Assembly (NCBI GenBank): GCA_946886475.1
Contig: CAMPIQ010000082.1
Coordinates: 1 to 16,238 of the forward strand
DNA: 16,238 nt
Direction of reading: 5' to 3'
Origin: an uncultured Chitinophagales bacterium
Lineage (GTDB): Bacteria; Bacteroidota; Bacteroidia; Chitinophagales; Chitinophagaceae
Shown: piece by piece, positions 1 through 6,323 of the stretch
How the letters are laid out: each line of letters begins with the position of its first letter
How positions within the stretch are numbered: position 1 is the first letter of the stretch
Notes under the pieces: model-generated
Told to the model about the DNA's origin: nothing
Seen by the model: only the letters and a program-made list of their open reading frames with translations
The model's database searches: none
Program-made: the position numbers and the translations under genes

Positions 1-35
1 GTATATATTAGAGCCCAACTAAAACTAAATTACTT

Positions 36-443
36 ATGGAAAGTCTCACTTTCGGTTTTATTATCATCTGGCTTGCAGTAGTGGTATTTTTAATTGCCTC
101 TATCTGGAAAGTATTTGAAAAAGCAGGTCAGCCGGGATGGGCTGCTATCATTCCCATTTACAACACCTACATCATGCTGAAGATTGGTGGCAAACCGGGT
201 TGGTGGCTGCTTTTATTATTGATCCCTTTTGTTAATATCATCTTCCTGATCTGGACGTATAACATGATCTCGAAAAGTTTTGGTAAGGATGAAGGGTTTA
301 CCGCCGGACTGGTGATCCTGAGTTTCATTTTCTGGCCAATCCTTGGTTTCGGAAGCGCTACCTACAAAGGTCCTTATGGCGATCCGCAAAAATTTGCCGA
401 AGCCCAGATGCAGGATAATTTTGATTTTGAGAACAAGCAATAA
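36..443 (+). CDS. DUF5684-type small integral membrane protein
   Basis: A 135-aa protein with three hydrophobic stretches at about residues 7-25, 55-75 and 89-107. Between the first two lies a conserved-looking block, KAGQPGWAAIIPIYN (29-43), followed by GGKPGWW (51-57). This pattern of an amphipathic Gly/Pro/Trp loop between helices is what I associate with the DUF5684 family, found next to or as a relative of signal-peptidase-like membrane proteins in Bacteroidota; its biochemical role is not known. The C-terminus is acidic and polar and probably cytosolic. No clear ribosome-binding site precedes the ATG, which is normal in this phylum, and the start agrees with the first helix. A strong intrinsic terminator follows the stop, so it is probably transcribed alone or as the last gene of an operon starting left of the window. 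The family call is good; the function is unknown. Confidence 0.82.
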   Translation: MESLTFGFIIIWLAVVVFLIASIWKVFEKAGQPGWAAIIPIYNTYIMLKIGGKPGWWLLLLLIPFVNIIFLIWTYNMISKSFGKDEGFTAGLVILSFIFWPILGFGSATYKGPYGDPQKFAEAQMQDNFDFENKQ

Positions 444-462
444 ACATTTTCGTTCCAGCCTG

Positions 463-491
463 AATCCCGCATATTGCGGGATTTTTTATTT
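463..491 (+). terminator. Intrinsic terminator after the DUF5684 gene
   Basis: A perfect 9-bp stem with a 3-nt loop (arms 463-471 and 475-483, core ATCCCGCA/TGCGGGAT) runs straight into a T-rich tract. It sits 20 bases after the DUF5684 stop codon and insulates the next small gene. Confidence 0.9.
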
Positions 492-545
492 GAGGTCATT
501 AAAACAGGGCATAGGATTTTCATGTTTTTTTATAAAGGAATAAAT

Positions 546-761
546 ATGAAAAATACAAATGACCCCCACAGGAATAAAACCTCTGATAAAGGAAGTAATA
601 AGGATCCTGAAACAAGGGATGATTCAGCCATTCAACCCGGCGTTCAAACCATCAGCGATAGCGATCATGACCAGGACAATGAGCAGCTTACAGACACAGC
701 AAAAGGAGACCTTTCACAGGCAAAGGATAAAAATGCACAGCCGCGGTTCGATGAAATTTAA
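546..761 (+). CDS. Small, highly charged, probably disordered protein (71 aa)
   Basis: The chosen ATG at 546 has a good purine-rich site (AAAGGAA, 534-540) at proper spacing; an upstream in-frame ATG at 474 would start inside the preceding terminator and is rejected. The product has 71 residues, is rich in D, N, K, Q, T and S, and has no hydrophobic segment, signal peptide or cysteine. A central stretch DSAIQPGVQTISDSDHDQDN (30-49) and the C-terminal PRFDEI look like the small hydrophilic proteins common in Sphingobacteriales and Chitinophagaceae, recalled from general familiarity and not checked. No function can be assigned; by composition it resembles hydrophilins or stress-related disordered proteins. 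A strong hairpin begins two bases after the stop. Confidence 0.7.
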   Translation: MKNTNDPHRNKTSDKGSNKDPETRDDSAIQPGVQTISDSDHDQDNEQLTDTAKGDLSQAKDKNAQPRFDEI

Positions 762-762
762 A

Positions 763-787
763 GTAGGAACCTGATCCAGGTTCCTAC
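763..787 (+). other. Strong hairpin directly after the 71-aa gene
   Basis: A perfect 11-bp stem with a 3-nt loop (arms 763-773 and 777-787, GTAGGAACCTG and its complement). No T-tract follows on the plus strand, so it may be a factor-assisted terminator or a 3'-end mRNA stabiliser and not a classical intrinsic terminator. Confidence 0.6.
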
Positions 788-1100
788 CATCTGAGCAATC
801 GGTTTCGTGACCGACAGCAGCTAGTAAAAAACCAACGCCCGGACGTCAGCTCTTAACCTGGCCAGGTTTTCATTACTTCATTGCACACAGTATATACGGT
901 TATGTTCAGGTTTGATCACCTGCAACAATTCTTTATAATTTGATTACCTGCAACAATTCTTTATAAAATAAAGAATCCCTGTAATCAGGGATATAACGGT
1001 TAAGCTTATTGTTTAATCAAACAAAGAAGTGTGCAGTCAGAAAAACTACATCACTTAAAATTTTTTAAGCATGTCAGGATTTTACCTGCGGCTGGAAATA
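788..1100. other. Gene-free stretch with tandem repeat and hairpin
   Basis: I find no credible ORF here on either strand; the longest ATG frames are below 20 codons or run antisense into the KGG gene. The stretch contains the 28-bp tandem duplication at 911-966 and a 7-bp perfect hairpin at 975-992 (ATCCCTG, loop TAAT, CAGGGAT). On the minus strand that hairpin is followed by a T-rich run, so it could be a second, weak minus-strand terminator. No tRNA-like or recognisable riboswitch fold was seen. Confidence 0.5.
911..966. repeat. Two-copy 28-bp tandem repeat
   Basis: Units 911-938 and 939-966 are exactly adjacent and differ at one base (TTTGATC versus TTTGATT at unit position 7). The core CACCTGCAACAATTCTT or TACCTGCAACAATTCTT ends in TTATAA. 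It lies in non-coding DNA between a plus-strand and a minus-strand gene. It may be a recent slippage duplication; a binding-site role is speculative. Confidence 0.85.
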
Positions 1101-1134
1101 AAAATAAGTACGCCTGTTAATCATACAGGCGTAC
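1101..1134 (-). terminator. Intrinsic terminator of the KGG gene, possibly bidirectional
   Basis: A perfect 10-bp stem (1108-1117 and 1125-1134, GTACGCCTGT and its complement) has a 7-nt loop. On the minus strand it is followed by TTATTTT. The plus-strand side is also T-rich (CTGTTTTTATTATT), so it could work in both directions. It lies just downstream of the KGG gene's stop. Confidence 0.85.
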
Positions 1135-1143
1135 CTGTTTTTA

Positions 1144-1509
1144 TTATTCATTCCCGGAATCCTGGCCTTGCTGATTTCTGCCACGTCTTCCACCGGAGCT
1201 CTGACCTCCTCTCCTTCCTATCTCACTCATGTGCTCCCGGTTGCGGCTAACGATCTCACCACCTTTTCTGCCTGCTTTGCGGGCTTCCTCACTATTCCAC
1301 TCATGGGCAACACCCTGCCTGTGTGCGGCACGGCCACCCTCACTGGCTATTTGCTTTTGTCTTTCTGGACTCATGGCTGCAAAACCACGATTGCTTCTGC
1401 CGGCATTTCTTCCATTTTCATTTTCATTGTTAGAAGACTGCTGCCTGTCTGAAATCGGCTGTTCCATATCCATATTCTGATTTTCTGATTGTCCTCTTTG
1501 ATCTGACAT
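1144..1509 (-). CDS. KGG-repeat stress-induced protein (GsiB/YciG-like)
   Basis: Soluble, very hydrophilic protein of 121 aa if translation starts at the MSDQ methionine (1509); an upstream ATG at 1521 would add MLCV and cannot be excluded, as neither has a clear ribosome-binding site. The N-terminal 40 residues are Q/N/S-rich. Three copies of the KGG motif follow: SPERQKQIASEGGRAA (47-62), NSEEARKAGRKGGEIV (72-87) and REHMSEIGRRGG (91-102), then a Gly/Arg/Gln tail. This is the repeat of Bacillus GsiB and enterobacterial YciG, which are general-stress hydrophilins related to plant LEA proteins; GFAAMSPER is the usual lead-in. The expected role is cytosolic protection during desiccation, osmotic or starvation stress, with no enzymatic activity. 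Confidence 0.9.
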   Translation of the reverse strand: MSDQRGQSENQNMDMEQPISDRQQSSNNENENGRNAGRSNRGFAAMSPERQKQIASEGGRAAHRQGVAHEWNSEEARKAGRKGGEIVSRNREHMSEIGRRGGQSSGGRRGRNQQGQDSGNE

Positions 1510-1717
1510 AACACACAACATTTAAAAGGTTAACTATTGAATTGGGTTCAAGCCAATCACAACAAAATAGTGCCGAACTCATTTAAAGGGGGATAATCGA
1601 GCTAGTGTGTAAAATCTGGTATAGAAATCAACAGTTTGTGTAATTAGGTGTGCAAGCGGCCTGAACAACGACTTACTTACCGGTAAGGTTATGGTTCTGC
1701 AAGCGGAACCGGTGGGT

Positions 1718-1987
1718 CTAATGCACGATCCTGAAATCTTTAAAATCCCCCGGAGGCAGACTACTCACCTCAACATGGGTAACAATAGCGCCTGCAGGCC
1801 CCTGCCTGCACCAGTTTACAAAAGCTTCTATTTCCCTTTCATTACCACTTACTATAGCTTCAACATGACCTTCCCTGGTATTTTTTATCTCACCGTATAT
1901 ACCGAGTTCCCTGGCCTGCTTTTTTGCAGATGCCCGGTAATAAACACCCTGCACTTTCCCTTTTATTATGACCTGGACGGTTGGCAT
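1718..1987 (-). CDS. acyP: Acylphosphatase
   Basis: An 89-aa protein, the normal size for the family, which hydrolyses the carboxyl-phosphate bond of acyl phosphates in the cytosol. The signature is intact: KGKVQGVYYRASAKKQA (9-25), with the phosphate-binding arginine R18 at the end of GVYYR, and GEIKNTREGHVEA (32-44), with the catalytic asparagine N36, followed by the second conserved stretch VSGNEREIEAFVNWCRQGP (46-64). The canonical GWV(R/K)N is here GEIKN, a mild variation. It starts 29 bases from the divergent 61-aa gene, so the two promoters must be very compact or lie inside each other's coding sequence. No clear terminator was seen after it, only a weak 5-bp hairpin at 1693-1710. Confidence 0.95.
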   Translation of the reverse strand: MPTVQVIIKGKVQGVYYRASAKKQARELGIYGEIKNTREGHVEAIVSGNEREIEAFVNWCRQGPAGAIVTHVEVSSLPPGDFKDFRIVH

Positions 1988-2016
1988 AAGATTTTCGAAA
2001 ATAAATAAAACAGGGT

Positions 2017-2202
2017 ATGGATCCCAATACTAAAAAAAAAGACCATCCGGAAGAGAATGAACCCGGTGACACCACTCCGGCCTCAGGAGAAATCATAAAA
2101 AATCCGGACCCGAGGGCCAATGAAAATCTAACAGAAGAACAGGAAAACAATTCAACTTCAAAAGGTGCCGGCAGTGAGATCACGGATGGTGAAGCTGGTT
2201 AA
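2017..2202 (+). CDS. Small acidic, probably disordered protein (61 aa)
   Basis: Starts MDPNTKKKDHPEENEPGD and contains no hydrophobic segment and no cysteine; E, N, P, D, G and T dominate. Two blocks stand out, NPDPRANENLTEEQ (29-42) and GSEITDGEAG at the very C-terminus. These look like constrained motifs and not random low complexity, and I have an unverified impression of similar tails in other Bacteroidota small proteins. It is followed after 16 bases by another charged small ORF in the same direction, so the pair is likely one transcript. It is divergent from acylphosphatase. The function is unknown; general-stress or hydrophilin-like by composition only. Confidence 0.62.
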   Translation: MDPNTKKKDHPEENEPGDTTPASGEIIKNPDPRANENLTEEQENNSTSKGAGSEITDGEAG

Positions 2203-2218
2203 CCATAAAAAAAGATAT

Positions 2219-2470
2219 ATGAAAGAAAATAAAAACAACAAACAGGAAAACCAGGAAGAAACGCCCATTTACCTAACGGGTGACAGCACTTTGCAAACAC
2301 CGGAAGAAGACCGCCGGGATTCTTCCCAGGGTGCAAAACAGGATATGGCCATGGAACCTTCAAAAGATGATCTTCATGAAACAAATGCAGACCGGTTTGC
2401 CGGAAGCGACCGGGCTGGTACTGCCGAAAGGAAAGACAATGATATGGATCCATCCAACAATGATGACTGA
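2219..2470 (+). CDS. Small charged, probably disordered protein (83 aa)
   Basis: The ATG at 2219 follows an A-rich leader (AAAAAAAG) and gives an 83-aa product beginning MKENKNNKQENQEE. Earlier in-frame starts (2165) lie inside the upstream gene and are less likely. Composition is dominated by D, E, K, N, Q and S, with a short less polar patch TPIYLTGDSTLQTPEE (15-30) and an acidic tail ending DMDPSNNDD. No membrane segment, signal peptide or cysteine is present. It is second in a likely two-gene unit with the 61-aa protein and meets the YdeI-like gene on the other strand only 7 bases after its stop. The function is unknown. Confidence 0.62.
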   Translation: MKENKNNKQENQEETPIYLTGDSTLQTPEEDRRDSSQGAKQDMAMEPSKDDLHETNADRFAGSDRAGTAERKDNDMDPSNNDD

Positions 2471-2477
2471 CAGTTGA

Positions 2478-2990
2478 TCAGCCCATCTTTTGATTTTGCA
2501 TGGAACGGATCATCTGACCATAATCCCATTTGTAAAACATGGCATTAACCGTGGCCGCAATTCTTTTTGCACGGGTAGCTTCTGTTTTTGCACTATCGAT
2601 CCACTTAGTAAAATAATTCCTGTGTCCGGAAGGGAGGCTGTTATAATAAAGGAATGCATCGGGTTCATCTTTAAGGCAGTCAATCAATTCAGCCGGTGGT
2701 TGAATTTTGTTATGATCTACTTCCATGGAAACTTTAACGGTAGCTCCTTTTTGTTTTTTGATGGCCTTCCGGATCGGGGCGTTCAGTGTCAGGATAAAAT
2801 CCCCACCACCAAATGGTATCAAAGCCAGCAGTTCAAAAGAATAATTATCGAGACGGCCCTTTACCCTGAATCCTTTTTTATTACCCGGCTGCAGCTTGTT
2901 GGCCAGTTCAGCAGGAACCTCAATATATGTCCACCCGGTTTTCTCTCCCTGTTTATCAAATTTTTTTATGGTGGCCGTCCAGCTGATCAT
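2478..2990 (-). CDS. DUF1905 / YdeI (OmpD-associated)-like protein
   Basis: A 170-aa protein with two parts. The N-terminal half (about 1-92) is a beta-rich DUF1905 domain with GWTYIEVPAELANKL (19-33), RVKGRLDNY and a late FILTLNAPIRKAI. The C-terminal half (about 105-165) matches the YdeI/OmpD-associated helical domain: LPSGHRNYFTKWIDSAKTEATRAKRI. Such proteins are linked by annotation to bacteriocin or antimicrobial-peptide tolerance, but the molecular function is not established. Its ATG overlaps the guaD stop codon in a TAATG, so translation is probably coupled to that of guanine deaminase. Domain assignment is confident; the role is not. Confidence 0.85.
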   Translation of the reverse strand: MISWTATIKKFDKQGEKTGWTYIEVPAELANKLQPGNKKGFRVKGRLDNYSFELLALIPFGGGDFILTLNAPIRKAIKKQKGATVKVSMEVDHNKIQPPAELIDCLKDEPDAFLYYNSLPSGHRNYFTKWIDSAKTEATRAKRIAATVNAMFYKWDYGQMIRSMQNQKMG

Positions 2991-3466
2991 TAGTATTCGG
3001 TTTTATTTGCCAGCTGCATCCACTGTTTAAATACATGGTGTGCAGACTCAAGGGGCATATGAAAGAACGGGATCTGCCGCTGTTCATCCGGTTTGTCAAT
3101 TTCATCATAAATAAACATATCATCAAAACGGATGGCTGCTGCATCTGCCTTTGTATTTGCATAAATTACTCTGGCAGGCCTGGCCCAGTAAATAGCACCA
3201 AGACACATGGGACAGGGTTCACAACTTGTATAGATATCACAGCCGGTCAATTGAAAACTATTCAGATGCTTACATGCATTGCGGATAGCAACAACTTCAG
3301 CATGAGCCGTAGGATCATTTTCAGTAATTACACTGTTGCATCCCTCTCCTATGATCTCACCATCTTTTACTATCACACAGCCAAATGGCCCACCATTAAG
3401 ATTTTCCATACCCTGCCTGGACAATTCAACCGCCCTTTCCAGGAATCTGAGGTCTACATTATTCAT
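2990..3466 (-). CDS. guaD: Guanine deaminase
   Basis: A 158-aa cytidine-deaminase-fold enzyme converting guanine to xanthine and ammonia in purine salvage and catabolism. Zinc ligands are visible: H55 in TAHAE with the proton-shuttle E57, and C85 and C88 in EPCPMC. I prefer guanine deaminase over the tRNA adenosine deaminase TadA because of the B. subtilis-GuaD-like features: NGGPFGCVIVKDG (24-36), NDPTAHAEVVAIR (50-62), the FDDMFIYDEIDKP block (114-126) and the C-terminal QLANKTEY tail that completes the active site of that enzyme. Its stop overlaps the start of the YdeI-like gene, suggesting a two-gene operon. An open frame with a possible 26-codon ORF overlaps its ATG upstream (see findings). 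Confidence 0.92.
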   Translation of the reverse strand: MNNVDLRFLERAVELSRQGMENLNGGPFGCVIVKDGEIIGEGCNSVITENDPTAHAEVVAIRNACKHLNSFQLTGCDIYTSCEPCPMCLGAIYWARPARVIYANTKADAAAIRFDDMFIYDEIDKPDEQRQIPFFHMPLESAHHVFKQWMQLANKTEY

Positions 3467-3628
3467 GGGTGCAATATAGAAAGTTTATAGTTTTTAGACC
3501 CGCGTTTCAAATCAAAAACAAGCACCAAAATAGCTGACATCATTGAATCTGCATTGGTTTCATAACTGGTATAACCCGGAGATGATTTGCTGCCGCTATA
3601 AGTTCCGTCTGACCGCTATATATATAAA

Positions 3629-4351
3629 CTACCTTTTCAAATACCTTCCCTTCAGCAATTTTTCCAAAACATCATCTCTGTTTGTGCGGCTAATAGGAAC
3701 ATGGTGAACACCGATGGCGATATCATTTCCTTCGATATTATCAATTCTGGCAGCTGATACAATATATGATTTGTGGGTCCTGATAAATTTTTCTTCCGGT
3801 AAAAATTCTTCTATTCCTTTAAAGGTGAGGTAGGTAATATATTTTTTGCTGGTGGTATGTATGGCTACATAATTCTGAAGCGCTTCAATATAGAGGATAT
3901 CATCATGAAACACCTTTATTAGTTTATTGTCGGCCCTGATGAAGAAATAATCTTCCTTTGACCCGGCAGCAAAACTGTTTTTTTGTCTTACTTCATAAAA
4001 TTCTTTCACGCGCAATACAGCCTTTAGAAACCTTTCAAAGGAAATAGGTTTAACCAGGTAATCAATTGCATTGAGATCAAATCCATCAAGTGCGTATTGA
4101 GGATAGGCTGTTGTAAAAATAACAGGAGGGGGATTTTTCAGGCTTTTAAAAAAATCCAGTCCGGTGATCTTTGGCATTTGAATATCCAAAAATACCAGTT
4201 GAACCGCACCATTATTTAAAAGCTCCATGGCTTTCAGTGGTTCGTCAAATTCACCAGCCAGCTTCAGAAATTCCACATCAGCGATATATTCCCTCAAACC
4301 TTTCCGTGCCAGGGGCTCATCGTCAATCAGGATGCATGATATCTGTTGCAT
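3629..4351 (-). CDS. LytTR-family response regulator
   Basis: A 240-aa DNA-binding regulator. The receiver domain (about 4-120) has the acidic pair D10-D11, the phospho-acceptor D56 in FLDIQMP, T80/T81 and K101 in YLVKP. A LytTR domain follows (about 138-238), with FIRADNKLIKV, DILYIEALQNYVAIH, FIRTHKSYIV and HVPISR, the usual conserved pieces that read imperfect direct repeats on DNA. The start codon overlaps the kinase stop as TAATG, so the pair is co-translated and this regulator is almost certainly the partner of that kinase. Targets cannot be read from the sequence; in Bacteroidota such pairs are often local regulators. No terminator is evident after it. Confidence 0.95.
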   Translation of the reverse strand: MQQISCILIDDEPLARKGLREYIADVEFLKLAGEFDEPLKAMELLNNGAVQLVFLDIQMPKITGLDFFKSLKNPPPVIFTTAYPQYALDGFDLNAIDYLVKPISFERFLKAVLRVKEFYEVRQKNSFAAGSKEDYFFIRADNKLIKVFHDDILYIEALQNYVAIHTTSKKYITYLTFKGIEEFLPEEKFIRTHKSYIVSAARIDNIEGNDIAIGVHHVPISRTNRDDVLEKLLKGRYLKR

Positions 4352-5379
4352 TAGTTATCAATTTTTATCTGCAGGTTCACATCAAACCAGCCATTATCAT
4401 TTTCGATGTTCAATATATGCTGACCCGGATATAAAAGTTCCAGTCTTCTTTTCACATTTTCAAGTCCGATGCCACCTGTCCCAGCCACTGGCTTCAATTG
4501 ATTTCCTTCTGTTGTATTGCGAACGGTGAAATTCATTGTTCCATTCTGCTTTGAAATACGGATATGAACCTGATTGAGGATGGTATCATAATGCGAAAGA
4601 TGCTTAAAAGAATTCTCAACAAAAGGAACCAATATCAATGGCTCAATGTAGAAAACGGGCAGCCCATCCTGAATGTTCAGTTGAATATCGAAATTATCGT
4701 CTCTTCTTAAACGCTGCAGGCCAATATAATCCCGCAGGTAGCCGATTTCCTTTTCAATAGGGATTTTTTCACCCTTTACTTCATACAACTGATAGCGCAA
4801 CATATCTGAGAACTTGTGCAATGCTTCCCTTGCTTCAACATTATTCTTATCAATAAGAAAATAAACCGAGTTAAGAGAGTTGAACAGGAAATGGGGATTG
4901 ATCTGGGACTTTAAAAAATTCAATTCAGATTCAGCACGCTCTTTGGCCACTTCCGCGAGTCTTGTCTGCAACTGCAGAAAATCAACCATAAGTTTCACCG
5001 CTACACCTGCCGTTACCAGGAAGAAATGGGGGACTACGTTATTATAAAATCTTTCCTTGATCCCTATTGTTCCATCTGAAAGGTCCGTATCAAGATAAGA
5101 TGCTATCACATACATTTTAATGATGCTGCTTGATAATATCAGGGCCAGGTATGCAATTACAAACCAGACGTATCTTTTTTTGTAAAGCAACTGAGGCACC
5201 AGGATGTAATTAGCAAAATATACCATCAGTGCGAGATCAATGGTTTTGATAGTGGTTACCACCACTGCCTGTTGCGGAGTATAATCCTGGTAACGCAAAA
5301 AATACCAGGTGATCCACACCAGCATCCATAATATCAAATGATGGAGCTTATTATGCCATATCATTTCCCTGAACCTCAT
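4351..5379 (-). CDS. LytS/YehU-type sensor histidine kinase
   Basis: A 342-aa membrane kinase. Four hydrophobic helices (about 13-28, 45-63, 70-92, 113-133) form a compact N-terminal membrane domain with little periplasmic sequence, so it more likely senses something in or at the membrane than via a large extracellular domain. A short coiled linker (138-155) leads to the His_kinase domain (PF06580): phospho-acceptor H163 in QINPHFLFNSLN. The ATPase part has the N-box PFVENSFKH (N256) and a G-box GGIGLENVKRRL (302-313). Length and architecture match the two-gene LytS/LytTR systems of this phylum. It is the first gene of the pair, divergent from the lipoprotein at 5549 with a 169-base gap. Confidence 0.94.
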   Translation of the reverse strand: MRFREMIWHNKLHHLILWMLVWITWYFLRYQDYTPQQAVVVTTIKTIDLALMVYFANYILVPQLLYKKRYVWFVIAYLALILSSSIIKMYVIASYLDTDLSDGTIGIKERFYNNVVPHFFLVTAGVAVKLMVDFLQLQTRLAEVAKERAESELNFLKSQINPHFLFNSLNSVYFLIDKNNVEAREALHKFSDMLRYQLYEVKGEKIPIEKEIGYLRDYIGLQRLRRDDNFDIQLNIQDGLPVFYIEPLILVPFVENSFKHLSHYDTILNQVHIRISKQNGTMNFTVRNTTEGNQLKPVAGTGGIGLENVKRRLELLYPGQHILNIENDNGWFDVNLQIKIDN

Positions 5380-5548
5380 CTTTCAAAATAAATCTACTAC
5401 TTCCTCATGTGAAAACAACTTACACCTCCTGTTTTGTTTTGCTGATGAAATGCATACTGCTGTTCATCAAGCGTTTTTTACCCTTTGTGTAAACAATTTG
5501 AAGCCCTGTTGGGAAGCGCCCAGATTTGTAACAGCTAAACTCTTTGTT

Positions 5549-6199
5549 ATGAACTATTTTATTTTATTGTTTTTGCTGGTAACCGGCATTTCAGGCTGTG
5601 CACAGGGCAATTCAAAAACAAATATTAAAGAGGCTGAAGTAAAAGTTGGCGGACGGTGTGAAGGCTGTGAAGCCATTCATGAAAGTACTGTTCCATTTGA
5701 ACAGCTTAACTGGGTGGATACGCTTCCGGGTTTTGCTGAAGGTGAACAGAAACTTGAATTGAGTGGGACGGTTTATCACAGAGATGGTAAAACGCCGGCC
5801 AAAGATGTGGTGATCTATATTTATCATACCGATCGCCAGGGATTGTATAACAATAAGGGAAATGAAAAAGGATGGGCTGAAAGACATGGTAACCTGCGTG
5901 GCTGGATAAAAACAAATGATAAGGGTCATTACAAATTTTACACAACAAGGCCCGCTTCCTATCCCAACAGCAATAATCCGCAACACATTCATCCCACAAT
6001 AAAAGAACCTGGATATACTGAATACTTTATAGATGAATATGTATTTGATGATGATCCCCTGTTAACCAAAGAACAAAAGCTTAATGCCCAAAACCGTGGA
6101 GGCAGCGGTATTTTAGTCCCATCAATGGTTAATGGAACCTGGGTTGCTAAAAGGGATATTATCCTGGGTCTGAATGTGCCGGGATATCCCAACAGATAA
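5549..6199 (+). CDS. Intradiol dioxygenase-fold lipoprotein
   Basis: The ATG at 5549 is chosen because it begins a lipoprotein signal: MNYFILLFLLVTGISGC with lipobox ISGC and lipidated C17. The 33 residues of the longer frame upstream contain no signal. The mature part has a motif GGRCEGCEA (34-42, CxxC) and then an intradiol ring-cleavage dioxygenase domain (PF00775-like): LSGTVYHRDGKTPAKDVVIYIYHTD, GLYNN, RGWIKTNDKGHYKF, RPASYP and HIH. All four Fe(III) ligands of the family are present in order: Y100, Y138, H146 and H148. This suggests a membrane-anchored enzyme of the protocatechuate 3,4-dioxygenase superfamily, exported and so unlikely to be in an ordinary cytosolic beta-ketoadipate pathway; no such pathway genes are nearby. 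The substrate is unknown. Confidence 0.88.
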   Translation: MNYFILLFLLVTGISGCAQGNSKTNIKEAEVKVGGRCEGCEAIHESTVPFEQLNWVDTLPGFAEGEQKLELSGTVYHRDGKTPAKDVVIYIYHTDRQGLYNNKGNEKGWAERHGNLRGWIKTNDKGHYKFYTTRPASYPNSNNPQHIHPTIKEPGYTEYFIDEYVFDDDPLLTKEQKLNAQNRGGSGILVPSMVNGTWVAKRDIILGLNVPGYPNR

Positions 6200-6323
6200 A
6201 ATCGCCGTAGGTGAAATGAAAATGGTAGTGCAGATCCCCTGTCTTCATGAAGGATAAATAAATTGCTAAAACTGTTTTCAACTGTTTCATATAACGGTTC
6301 GTTCACAAAACGGGGTATGGAAT

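Noticed and set aside
1691..2008. 105-aa plus-strand ORF opposite acylphosphatase.
   Set aside because: It is antisense to a gene with full family motifs, and its own translation has no recognisable domain.
5450..5548. 33-residue upstream extension of the dioxygenase-like lipoprotein.
   Set aside because: The internal ATG at 5549 starts a textbook lipoprotein signal peptide; the extension would bury it.
6216..6257. 13-codon ORF MKMVVQIPCLHEG between the lipoprotein and the GYF_2 gene, resembling the first strand of family-2 glycosyltransferases.
   Set aside because: Too short to tell from chance, and the downstream sequence shows no continuing glycosyltransferase frame.
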